From NCBI GenBank assembly GCA_937983035.1, contig CALKAN010000282.1, positions 1-7,884 of the forward strand: a stretch of DNA of 7,884 nucleotides, written 5' to 3'. Shown here in pieces: positions 1-6,134 of this stretch. Below the pieces are notes generated by a model, which had not been told where the DNA came from, did no database searches, and saw only the letters and a list, made by a program, of their open reading frames with translations. This stretch comes from an uncultured Paenibacillaceae bacterium (GTDB lineage Bacteria > Bacillota > Bacilli > Paenibacillales > CALAME01). Position 1 is the first letter of the stretch, and each line of letters opens with the position of its first letter. The translations under genes and the position numbers were made by a program.

Positions 1-858
1 TTGCCGGTATTTACGTCAAACTTCGTCATGTATTACAACAAAGATATTTTTGATCGGTTTGGCGAACAGTATTTGCGTGACGGCATGACATGGGATGAAA
101 TGGTTGAAGTAGCAAAAAGACTGACTCGAAACGTAGATGGCCAGCAATATTTCGGCTATACGCATTCTCCTGCGCATACGCTTCGCTTAGACCCGATGTC
201 GATTCCTAAAGCCGACGCGAATGGCATGCCTACGATCGCAACAGATCCTCGCTGGCGCACATTCTATGATACTTACTTCTTCCGCCCGACAGACGTTGAC
301 GGATACCGCGAGTATTTAAGAGATGTCGGCGTGCTGAATATCAATGACTTTGTCAAAGAGCAAAATGTGGCCATTTACATGTATCAGTCCAGTTTGATTT
401 ATGTATGGGAAGAAGAAATGAAAAACGTGAACTTTGACTGGGCAGCCGTTCCTGTAACGGAAGAAGGTTACGGCACGCAATCTTATCCGGCGTATTTCGG
501 CATTACGAAATTGGCACGCAATAAAGAGGCGGCTATGGAAGTATTGAGTTATATGGTTTCTGACGAATTCCAAATGGAACTGTCGCGCAAAGCGATTATG
601 CCGGTTGTGCAGACCGAAGAGGTCCTTGCAGCATTTGGCGCCGACTCTCCGTACAGCGACAAGAACTTAGCTGCTGCTTATTACAACAAGTTTGCGCCGA
701 TTCCGGTTATGTCGCCTTATGACGCAAGCTTGGTGAATATTTACAACGCGAAAATGTTATCTGCTTTAAGAGGTGAGAAAGACATCAACACAGCGCTTAG
801 AGAAGCTGAAGAAGAAGCGATTTTGATGATTGAAGAATTTAAGAAAAATAACGAATAA
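1..858 (+). CDS. Extracellular solute-binding protein, family 1 (ABC sugar transport), C-terminal part
   Basis: This is the substrate-capturing component of an ABC importer, probably for a sugar or oligosaccharide, acting outside the membrane. Only the last 285 codons are present: the frame is already open at base 1 and ends at TAA 856-858. The first visible residues (about 8-30, containing YYNKDIFDRFG and DGMTWDE) match residues about 170-195 of the following gene's product, so roughly 165 N-terminal residues, including any lipobox, lie upstream. The TTG at base 1 is therefore an internal leucine, not a start. The visible part holds the middle and C-terminal lobes, including a hydrophobic and aromatic stretch (QSSLIYVWEEE) and a charged C-terminal helix (TALREAEEEA) that recurs in the next protein. 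No permease or ATPase gene is visible. The family assignment is firm; the ligand is unknown. Confidence 0.9.
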   Translation: MPVFTSNFVMYYNKDIFDRFGEQYLRDGMTWDEMVEVAKRLTRNVDGQQYFGYTHSPAHTLRLDPMSIPKADANGMPTIATDPRWRTFYDTYFFRPTDVDGYREYLRDVGVLNINDFVKEQNVAIYMYQSSLIYVWEEEMKNVNFDWAAVPVTEEGYGTQSYPAYFGITKLARNKEAAMEVLSYMVSDEFQMELSRKAIMPVVQTEEVLAAFGADSPYSDKNLAAAYYNKFAPIPVMSPYDASLVNIYNAKMLSALRGEKDINTALREAEEEAILMIEEFKKNNE

Positions 859-938
859 TCATCTAAGATTCATGATGCTCAGACTCGGAGTAACATGATT
901 GCATCTGTGGTAAGCGGTAACATTGCAAATAAATTTGC

Positions 939-943
939 GGAGG
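939..943 (+). promoter_or_regulatory. Ribosome binding site fixing the start of the second solute-binding protein
   Basis: GGAGG lies 8 nt before ATG 952. It selects 952 over the in-frame upstream ATG at 895, which has no comparable box and would put a polar extension before the lipoprotein signal peptide. Confidence 0.85.
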
Positions 944-951
944 TAAAGCAA

Positions 952-2292
952 ATGAAAATGAAAAGAAACTCCTTCCTGTTGGTGATGTTGTCAGGAGCAG
1001 TGTTTTTCGCCTTGTTATTCGGATGCAGCAATGAGAGTGCAGAAACTTTGCAGAACGCAGAACCGCCGAAAGAAAGCTCAGAACAAAGACAGAATCAGCC
1101 TGAGCCGGAGGAAGTGCAGGAACAGAAAGAACCTGCAACGGTGCGGTTTAGTTCGAAAGGTTGGTTTACCGATGAAGAGTTTGAGCGTTTAATCATGCAG
1201 CCTGTTGCTGAGCAAGCGCCGTACATTACAGTCGAAGTGCTGGAAGGAACGATCGATGCTCAGCTCAATGCAGGAGAAATTCCAGATATTATCATCACGC
1301 ATAATGGCGTCATGTTGGAATATTCGGATCGAGGTCTGATGTCAGATTTGAATGAGCTGGTGAAAAAACACCAGCTCGACTTGGACCGGTTTGATCCTTC
1401 CGTGCTTGAATCATTGACTTATGAAGGAAAGTTGATGGCCGTTCCATTCGCCGTGAACTTTACCGCATTGTATTACAATACGGACATCTTTGACATGTTC
1501 GGCGTGGAGTATCCGCCGGACGGCATGACATGGGACGACGTAATTGAATTGGCGGCGCGCGTAAGCAGAGAGCACGAAGGCGTAAGCTACAGAGGGCTTG
1601 ATTTGGAAACGCCGGGGCGCTTTTTGCGGGTCATGGGTTTGGATACCGTCGATTACCGCACGAATAAAGCATTGGTAAACAGTGAAGATTTTCGCACGAT
1701 CCTGGACATTACGCACCGGGTGTTCTCGATTCCTGGAAACCGGCCGGCTTCCGGCAATGTCGCGGGAAATATCAATGAATTTTTCAGCGATAAGACGGTC
1801 GCCATGCTTGCCACAACGAATCGTTTCTTTCAGCTGTTTGAAGCAGATCGAAACGGGCTGAATTGGGATGTGGCGCAATATCCGAGCATTCCAGGCCGTG
1901 AAAACATTGGCACAGACGTCGATGCGCATTTGTTTGCCGTCCCCGTCACTGCGCCAAACAGAGATGCTGCCGTTGAATTAATTAAAATCGTGACATCCGA
2001 TGAAATTCAGATGATCATGACAAGAGAAACGGCTCGACTGTCGCCGTTGAAAGATCCCGTGTTTGCGCAAAATTTTGCGAAAGATTTGGAACTGGCGAAA
2101 GGAAAAAATATAGAGGGCATATTTAAAAGCCGCCGCATTCCGGCTCCGATCCGCAGCGTGTATTCCAGCGATGCCAATCGCATCTTTTTGGAACAGGTGC
2201 AGCTGTTTGTAGATGGAGCGAAGGATGCGAATACTGCTTTAAGAGATGCGGAAGAGGCGATAAATCAGTTTATTGCTTCGAATCCGAGATAA
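952..2292 (+). CDS. Extracellular solute-binding lipoprotein, family 1 (ABC sugar transport)
   Basis: A 446-residue membrane-anchored binding protein that would deliver a sugar-like ligand to an ABC permease. The N-terminus is a lipoprotein signal: charged MKMKRN, a hydrophobic core at residues 8-23, then L-F-G-C with Cys25 as the lipidated residue. Residues 26-62 form a Glu/Gln/Pro-rich linker that probably spaces the domain from the membrane. The binding domain follows, with YYNTDIFDMFG (about 174-184) and DGMTWDD (190-196), and ends in a helix with NTALRDAEEA. The size is normal for the family. It is clearly paralogous to the gene before it, most visibly in the DIFD-FG, GMTWD, SDE-QM and NTALR-AEE segments, but is well diverged between them, so an old duplication or a two-receptor system is likely. 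The gap to the first gene is 93 bp with no convincing terminator, so cotranscription is likely. Ligand unknown. Confidence 0.92.
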   Translation: MKMKRNSFLLVMLSGAVFFALLFGCSNESAETLQNAEPPKESSEQRQNQPEPEEVQEQKEPATVRFSSKGWFTDEEFERLIMQPVAEQAPYITVEVLEGTIDAQLNAGEIPDIIITHNGVMLEYSDRGLMSDLNELVKKHQLDLDRFDPSVLESLTYEGKLMAVPFAVNFTALYYNTDIFDMFGVEYPPDGMTWDDVIELAARVSREHEGVSYRGLDLETPGRFLRVMGLDTVDYRTNKALVNSEDFRTILDITHRVFSIPGNRPASGNVAGNINEFFSDKTVAMLATTNRFFQLFEADRNGLNWDVAQYPSIPGRENIGTDVDAHLFAVPVTAPNRDAAVELIKIVTSDEIQMIMTRETARLSPLKDPVFAQNFAKDLELAKGKNIEGIFKSRRIPAPIRSVYSSDANRIFLEQVQLFVDGAKDANTALRDAEEAINQFIASNPR

Positions 2293-2356
2293 ACGGTTAA
2301 ACGATTGAAAAAAAGACTGCGTTCAGCGAATGATTCTTGCCCTTGAATGTTGAAAT

Positions 2357-2402
2357 TGGGACGAATTCCGATCTGAGATGATTAGAACTCGTCCCATTTT
2401 TT
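2357..2402 (+). terminator. Rho-independent terminator after the solute-binding protein genes
   Basis: The inverted repeat TGGGACGA (2357-2364) / TCGTCCCA (2389-2396) gives an 8-bp stem. It can extend inward by TTC/GAA (2366-2368 with 2385-2387) past a mismatch. A run of six T follows at 2397-2402. It sits between convergent genes. Read on the minus strand, the same stem is followed only by ATTTCAAC, so it would terminate the hydrolase transcript less efficiently. Confidence 0.85.
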
Positions 2403-2415
2403 ATCCAGGTGCTGT

Positions 2416-3393
2416 TCAGTTTGCTTGATCGAATCTTTCAATTCGATAATCGCAGGCAACGCTGCTGGACACCTTGAATGAATGTTTGTCCAAATCATAG
2501 TCGACGACGGCGGTTTTGTCGATGGAGTCTAAGTAAATGCCGAACTGTTTGGTTACGACATAGCCGGCGATGACTAAACGGCCAGAGCGAGGCAATGTGA
2601 TCGGTTTCCGATTGGCTTTGCGATTTTTTTCACTGTTTTCTTTCATGGAAGCCAACTGCTCGCTCGTTGCATTGCCCCAATGATCTCTCGTTCCGACCCC
2701 TTTCAGCTCATCATAGGTGATGAGATGATCTTTCTTTAATTGTTTGGCGCGAGCGACGTAATTGCGGGCGTGTGCGATCGAGATGCGCTCATCCGTTTCT
2801 CCGTGCGCCATGTAAAGCGGCGTCATGAGATTGGGAAGAACGTACAGTCCGCTGCGCGATTGATAGGCCATGATGTTGTCTGTTGGACTGCAGCCGATCC
2901 ATACGTCCATCTCGTCTCTAAACTCTCCGAGTTTATCTTGTTCGTACCATTGAGCGTAATCTGAAATGCCGCACAGGCTGGTGATTGCGGCAAAAAAGTC
3001 CGGGAATTTGCCGGCCAGAGCCAAGGCGTTTCCTCCGCCGCCGCTTTCGGATTCAAAGTAAACGATTTCTGGGTCGAGCAAATATTCGCTGTAATGGGTC
3101 CGCGCATATTGAACGGCATCGATGACATCGAACAGTTCCAACCCGTTGCAATCTGGATTGCCAGTGGAGTGAGCGCGGCCGCGCATGTCGACTTGAACGC
3201 GAAGATATGTATTGTCCGGATCCGGTTCATTCATGACCGTATGTTCAGGGATGCTCAAATGCCAGCCATGTGTTTCAACCAAGATGCAGGAAGGCCGCTC
3301 AGGCTTGATAATTCTGGCCGCAAGACTTAAGCCGGGCGTTACGCTGGATGTGTAAGTGATAAAATCGCAATAAGGAGAATGATGGACTAACAT
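2416..3393 (-). CDS. Alpha/beta-hydrolase, S9 peptidase / acetyl-xylan-esterase-like
   Basis: A 325-residue serine hydrolase without signal peptide or membrane segment, so probably cytoplasmic. Visible fold markers in order are an oxyanion-hole type HG (42-43, in ETHGWH), DMRGRAHSTG (69-78) typical of this superfamily, a nucleophile elbow E-S-E-S-G-G-G around Ser117, an HGETD motif with probable catalytic Asp201, and DHWGN with probable catalytic His238. The elbow has Ser where the classical GxSxG has its first Gly. Residues about 264-325 form a separate, apparently beta-rich tail (GRLVIAGYVV, then FGIYLDSIDK) that I do not recognise. The start is supported by AGGAGG 9 nt upstream. The gene is oriented against its neighbours and converges on the binding-protein operon, so it is expressed separately from the divergent region at 3394-3619. 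A carbohydrate or acyl esterase role is inferred from context only; a peptidase role is possible. Confidence 0.85.
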   Translation of the reverse strand: MLVHHSPYCDFITYTSSVTPGLSLAARIIKPERPSCILVETHGWHLSIPEHTVMNEPDPDNTYLRVQVDMRGRAHSTGNPDCNGLELFDVIDAVQYARTHYSEYLLDPEIVYFESESGGGGNALALAGKFPDFFAAITSLCGISDYAQWYEQDKLGEFRDEMDVWIGCSPTDNIMAYQSRSGLYVLPNLMTPLYMAHGETDERISIAHARNYVARAKQLKKDHLITYDELKGVGTRDHWGNATSEQLASMKENSEKNRKANRKPITLPRSGRLVIAGYVVTKQFGIYLDSIDKTAVVDYDLDKHSFKVSSSVACDYRIERFDQAN

Positions 3394-3402
3394 GGGGATT
3401 AA

Positions 3403-3408
3403 CCTCCT
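3403..3408 (-). promoter_or_regulatory. Ribosome binding site of the alpha/beta-hydrolase
   Basis: On the minus strand this reads AGGAGG, 9 nt before the ATG that ends at 3393. It is a full-consensus Shine-Dalgarno sequence and makes this start secure. Confidence 0.85.
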
Positions 3409-3426
3409 GATCTTTCAATGTCTTTC

Positions 3427-3443
3427 ATTCGAACACATTCGAA
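3427..3443. repeat. Tandem ATTCGAA direct repeat, candidate operator of the hydrolase gene
   Basis: ATTCGAA occurs at 3427-3433 and again at 3437-3443, exactly 10 bp (one helical turn) apart. Each copy contains the palindrome TTCGAA. A partial third copy, ATTCG, is at 3454-3458. The pair abuts the candidate minus-strand -10 box at 3444-3449 and would cover the transcription start, a classic repressor position. No binding factor can be named. Confidence 0.4.
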
Positions 3444-3472
3444 AGTATATCACATTCGCTTGAAAATGAACT
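3444..3472 (-). promoter_or_regulatory. Candidate sigma-A promoter of the alpha/beta-hydrolase
   Basis: On the minus strand a good -10 box TATACT occupies 3444-3449. At 17-nt spacing the -35 position (3467-3472) reads AGTTCA, a poor match. The AT palindrome ATTTTTTAAAAAAT (3476-3489) falls where an UP element would sit and could compensate. The predicted start near 3437 leaves a leader of about 45 nt with AGGAGG. Weak -35, so only a candidate. Confidence 0.4.
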
Positions 3473-3535
3473 GCAATTTTTTAAAAAATGATCGCACGCA
3501 AAATGGAAAAACAGCAAATGCATGGAGAAAAAAGG

Positions 3536-3564
3536 TTGACTCCACAGTAATCGATTTATATACT
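3536..3564 (+). promoter_or_regulatory. Sigma-A promoter of the C45 acyltransferase gene
   Basis: TTGACT (3536-3541) and TATACT (3559-3564), separated by exactly 17 nt, match five of six consensus bases each. The predicted start is near 3571, giving a leader of about 50 nt to ATG 3620. The spacer carries an operator-like dyad at 3546-3559. This is the best promoter in the window and probably drives the plus-strand genes downstream. Confidence 0.8.
3546..3559. promoter_or_regulatory. Candidate operator inside the promoter spacer (site 1)
   Basis: AGTAATCGATTTAT, centred on CG at 3552-3553 with the perfect core AATCGATT. It is identical at 12 of 14 positions to the perfect palindrome at 4795-4808. 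Lying between the -35 and -10 boxes, a bound repressor would block RNA polymerase. The central CG and overall plan resemble LacI/GalR-family operators; the regulator itself is not in the window. Confidence 0.5.
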
Positions 3565-3619
3565 CATAGTAACAAAGTTTTGTCATATATATGGAGTATC
3601 ATGTTTAAAGGAGTTTATC

Positions 3620-4660
3620 ATGATCCATTGCAAAGGCTCCGCGTTTGAAATTGGTTTCAGCCATGGGAATGCTGCCAAGGAGAAAGTGCATCACTGCATG
3701 CAAACTTATGAGCGCATGTTTTATGAATACGGCGGCTTCAGTTGGAAGAAGGCGCAGGAAACAGCGCTTTCGCATGTGAAAGCGATTCATGCGTACAACG
3801 CGGCCTATTTGGACGAGATGGAAGGGCTGGCGAAAGGGGCAGGCGTTGCGTTCGAGGACATTTTGACATTGAATGCAAGAAGCGAAATTGCTTTGGTAAA
3901 CGCTCCGGATGGATGCACCAGCTTTGCTCTGACGAAACCGGTCAGTGAGCGCACTTGGTTAGCCCAGAATTGGGATTGGCGGGGTGAACAGCTGGAATCG
4001 TTGATTCATTTGAAGATTGAGCAAAACGATCTGCCTTCATTCCAAATGGTTACCGAAGCGGGGATCATCGGCAAGATCGGCTGCAATGAGGCGGGGATTG
4101 GCGTTTGCCTCAATGCCTTGATTACAGATGCTTGGGCGTCCAAAGTTCCCATTCATTTAGGTCTGAGGGCTGTATTGGAATCAAGCACGATGGAGGAAGC
4201 GGTCAGCCGCGTGGACAATAATCAAATGGCGTCAGCTGCGCATTTCCTGATCGCATCCGGCACGGGCGAAATGGTCAGCGCCGAAGTTTCTCCTGTGCAT
4301 ACGGCAATCAAGAAAGCGGATTCCGGCGTGCTGTCGCATACGAATCATATTTGTTCCGAGGCGCTGAGAGAGAAAGTGAAAGAAAATGCTTTGCCGAATT
4401 CATATGTTCGTTATGATACGATCAATCAATTGCTCGAACAACTGCGGCACAAGCGAACGGATCTCAAAGAAGAAGATTTGTTTGCGCTGCTTTCAAACCA
4501 TGATCATGCCCCCAATGCGATTTGCCGTCATCCGATTCCGGGAAGCACAGGGCGCGAGCGGTCTGAAACCGTATTTGCCATCGTGATGAATTTAACGGAT
4601 GTGAAGCTGAGCTGGGTGAAAGGAAGGCCTTGCGAAGCTGAAGCGGTCATCAGAACTTGA
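3620..4660 (+). CDS. C45 family Ntn-hydrolase (isopenicillin-N / 6-APA acyltransferase-like)
   Basis: A 346-residue protein of the acyl-CoA:6-aminopenicillanic acid acyltransferase family. Members are made as precursors that cut themselves before a cysteine, which then becomes the N-terminal nucleophile for amide hydrolysis or acyl transfer. The cleavage motif is clear: D97-G98-C99-T100-S101, with cleavage expected between Gly98 and Cys99, giving a chain of about 98 and one of about 248 residues. Other family signatures are GSAFEIGFSHG (6-16), NARSE (85-89), NWDW (116-119), GKIGCNEAGIGVCLN (150-164) and HTNH (239-242), whose Asn may correspond to the conserved active-site Asn. There is no signal peptide. 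AAGGAG lies 6 nt before the ATG. Bacterial members are mostly uncharacterised; in this sugar locus, deacylation of an N-acyl amino sugar or glycoside is a guess. Family membership is firm, the substrate unknown. Confidence 0.9.
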   Translation: MIHCKGSAFEIGFSHGNAAKEKVHHCMQTYERMFYEYGGFSWKKAQETALSHVKAIHAYNAAYLDEMEGLAKGAGVAFEDILTLNARSEIALVNAPDGCTSFALTKPVSERTWLAQNWDWRGEQLESLIHLKIEQNDLPSFQMVTEAGIIGKIGCNEAGIGVCLNALITDAWASKVPIHLGLRAVLESSTMEEAVSRVDNNQMASAAHFLIASGTGEMVSAEVSPVHTAIKKADSGVLSHTNHICSEALREKVKENALPNSYVRYDTINQLLEQLRHKRTDLKEEDLFALLSNHDHAPNAICRHPIPGSTGRERSETVFAIVMNLTDVKLSWVKGRPCEAEAVIRT

Positions 4661-4794
4661 TCATTGTCAGCAGTCTTTCACAATGCAGGTGTTTCAGATT
4701 TCGTTTTTTACGGGTGAGCCGCGAGCGGACATTCAATCATGCAGCTCAGAGAGCTCACTCGATTCAAAAAATAAAGGCTTCTTAGAAACAGAAA

Positions 4795-4808
4795 AGAAAT
4801 CGATTTCT
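4795..4808. promoter_or_regulatory. Perfect 14-bp palindrome, candidate operator (site 2)
   Basis: AGAAATCGATTTCT is its own reverse complement and ends 24 bp before ATG 4833, just upstream of the Shine-Dalgarno box. It agrees with the catabolite-response (CcpA) pattern TGNAANCGNWWNCA except at the two outer bases, so a LacI-family binder is plausible. It shares 12 of 14 bases with the dyad in the 3620 promoter. I found no convincing promoter just upstream, so it may act as an internal roadblock or control a promoter I cannot define. Confidence 0.5.
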
Positions 4809-4832
4809 ATGAAAAGAGGAAAGGTGAGATCA

Positions 4833-6062
4833 ATGAAAACATATGCTATTGCAGGAGCAGGTGCAAGAGCCAGAGCGATGTTTGCAATTCCGCTCGCCCG
4901 CGACTTTTCGCATGCAGCAAAACTGGCAGGACTTTATGACAAAAACTTGGCCAGAGCCAAGTTGGTCAGCGAAGAGTGCGGCGGCGTGCCCATATTTGAT
5001 TCTTTCGAAGAAATGTTGGAGAAGGCGCGCCCGGATACGGTGATCGTCACCACGCCTGATGCGACGCACCATGAGTACATTGTTCGCGCGTTAAGAGCCG
5101 GCTGCGACGTGATTTCTGAAAAACCGCTCACGACGGATATGGAGAAATGCCGTGAAATCATGCGGGCAGAACAAGAAACCGGACGACAGGTGACGGTCAC
5201 TTTTAATTGCCGCTTCATGCCGTATGTCGTTCGCATTAAAGAGCTTTTGTCCGAAGGCGTGATCGGAAACATTCATCATGTCAGCTTGCAATGGATGCTG
5301 GACAGAAGCCACGGCGCCGATTATTTCCGCAGATGGCATCGCAGAATGAAAAACAGCGGAGGATTGCTCGTTCATAAGGCGACGCATCATTTTGACATGG
5401 TGAATTGGTGGCTGGACGACGAGCCGGAGACGATTCAAGCATTTCAAGACTTGCGCTTTTACGGCCCTAACCGGAAAGAGAGAGGAACGCGGTGCTTGGA
5501 TTGCCGGTACAAAGACAGCTGCGAATTTTACTTTGACATTACCAAACATGAATTCCACAGCAAATTTTACCATGCGGCAGAGAGTGAAGACGGGTATATC
5601 CGAGATCAATGCGTATTCGGGGACGACATTGATATTTACGACACGATGTCTTTGAACGTTCGTTATAAAGGCGGTGCGCTGCTGACTTACTCCTTGGTTG
5701 CGTACAGCGCGTTTGAAGGATGGAAATTGACCGTGCATGGGGACAAAGGCCGGTTGGAGGCAGCAGAATACAGCAGCGGGCTGCGACGAGCGGAACCGAC
5801 GAAAAGCATCGATATTTATCCAGATCAAGGCAATAAAATCACTTATACAATGACAAACATTCGAGAAGGACATGGAGGTGGTGATGAGAGACTGAGAAAA
5901 ATGCTGTTTGAAGGCGTGCAGGAAGATCCGCTGAAGCAAATGGCGGATACGAGAGCGGGGGCGATGTCGCTTGTCATTGGGGCTGGCGCCAATATCGCTT
6001 CGGCTTCAGGGCAGCCGGTTCATGTGAAAGATTTGTTCGAAGATGTGCTTGTCAATCAATGA
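4833..6062 (+). CDS. Gfo/Idh/MocA family NAD(P)-dependent oxidoreductase with cysteine cluster
   Basis: A 409-residue sugar or polyol dehydrogenase-type enzyme. The Rossmann domain carries the nucleotide loop G8-A-G-A-R-A-R (8-14) and the family hallmark E96-K-P. The catalytic-domain motif is GG (176-177) followed by HKATHHFD (181-188), with the H-x-x-D pair His185/Asp188; the usual Asp before it is replaced by His181. An insertion at 221-230 has C-x2-C-x5-C (Cys221, Cys224, Cys230), with another Cys at 260, suggesting a metal site or disulphides. The start at 4833 is chosen because AAAGGTGAG (4820-4828) precedes it and the Rossmann strand begins at once; 50 further in-frame codons from ATG 4683 are low-complexity and contain the palindrome at 4795-4808. 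The gap to the upstream gene is 172 bp. Substrate unknown; a sugar or amino-sugar derivative is inferred from neighbours. Confidence 0.9.
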   Translation: MKTYAIAGAGARARAMFAIPLARDFSHAAKLAGLYDKNLARAKLVSEECGGVPIFDSFEEMLEKARPDTVIVTTPDATHHEYIVRALRAGCDVISEKPLTTDMEKCREIMRAEQETGRQVTVTFNCRFMPYVVRIKELLSEGVIGNIHHVSLQWMLDRSHGADYFRRWHRRMKNSGGLLVHKATHHFDMVNWWLDDEPETIQAFQDLRFYGPNRKERGTRCLDCRYKDSCEFYFDITKHEFHSKFYHAAESEDGYIRDQCVFGDDIDIYDTMSLNVRYKGGALLTYSLVAYSAFEGWKLTVHGDKGRLEAAEYSSGLRRAEPTKSIDIYPDQGNKITYTMTNIREGHGGGDERLRKMLFEGVQEDPLKQMADTRAGAMSLVIGAGANIASASGQPVHVKDLFEDVLVNQ

Positions 6063-6066
6063 TTTT

Positions 6067-6096
6067 TTGTGAAAACAGCAATCTTAAATTTTTAAT
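6067..6096 (+). promoter_or_regulatory. Candidate weak sigma-A promoter of the NagB-like gene
   Basis: TTGTGA (6067-6072, four of six consensus bases) and TTTAAT (6091-6096, five of six) are 18 nt apart in the AT-rich 72-bp gap. The predicted start would lie near 6103, before AAGGTG and ATG 6135. AT-rich sequence makes chance matches easy; the gene may simply be cotranscribed with the one before it. Confidence 0.3.
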
Positions 6097-6134
6097 AACA
6101 AAAAATGATGAAAAGAAAGTGAAGGTGCAGATGA

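Noticed and set aside
890..927. Direct repeat GTAACAT at 890-896 and 917-923
   Set aside because: Only seven bases plus a loose TTGCA extension, with no promoter nearby. Chance is a sufficient explanation.
895..951. In-frame upstream ATG for the second solute-binding protein
   Set aside because: No ribosome binding site precedes 895, and the extension would bury the lipoprotein signal. ATG 952 has GGAGG at ideal spacing.
1411..1929. Minus-strand open frame of 172 codons
   Set aside because: It is antisense within the solute-binding lipoprotein gene and shows no protein-like motif.
3418..3648. Plus-strand open frame of 76 codons across the divergent region
   Set aside because: It runs through the promoter and into the C45 gene in another frame and has no credible ribosome binding site.
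4662..4709. CATTGT/ACAATG inverted repeat followed by a T run, as a possible terminator after the C45 gene
   Set aside because: The stem is only 6 bp, AT-rich, with a 12-nt loop, and the T run begins 19 nt after it.
4743..4755. Short hairpin AGCTC-AGA-GAGCT upstream of the Gfo gene
   Set aside because: A 5-bp stem with no T run is too weak to call a terminator or regulator.
4683..4832. 50-codon N-terminal extension of the Gfo oxidoreductase from ATG 4683
   Set aside because: The extension is low-complexity, has no good ribosome binding site and contains the 14-bp palindrome. ATG 4833 has a proper Shine-Dalgarno box and starts the Rossmann fold directly.
5091..5939. Minus-strand open frame of 282 codons
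   Set aside because: It lies wholly antisense to the Gfo oxidoreductase, has no recognisable domain and is explained by the codon pattern of the real gene.
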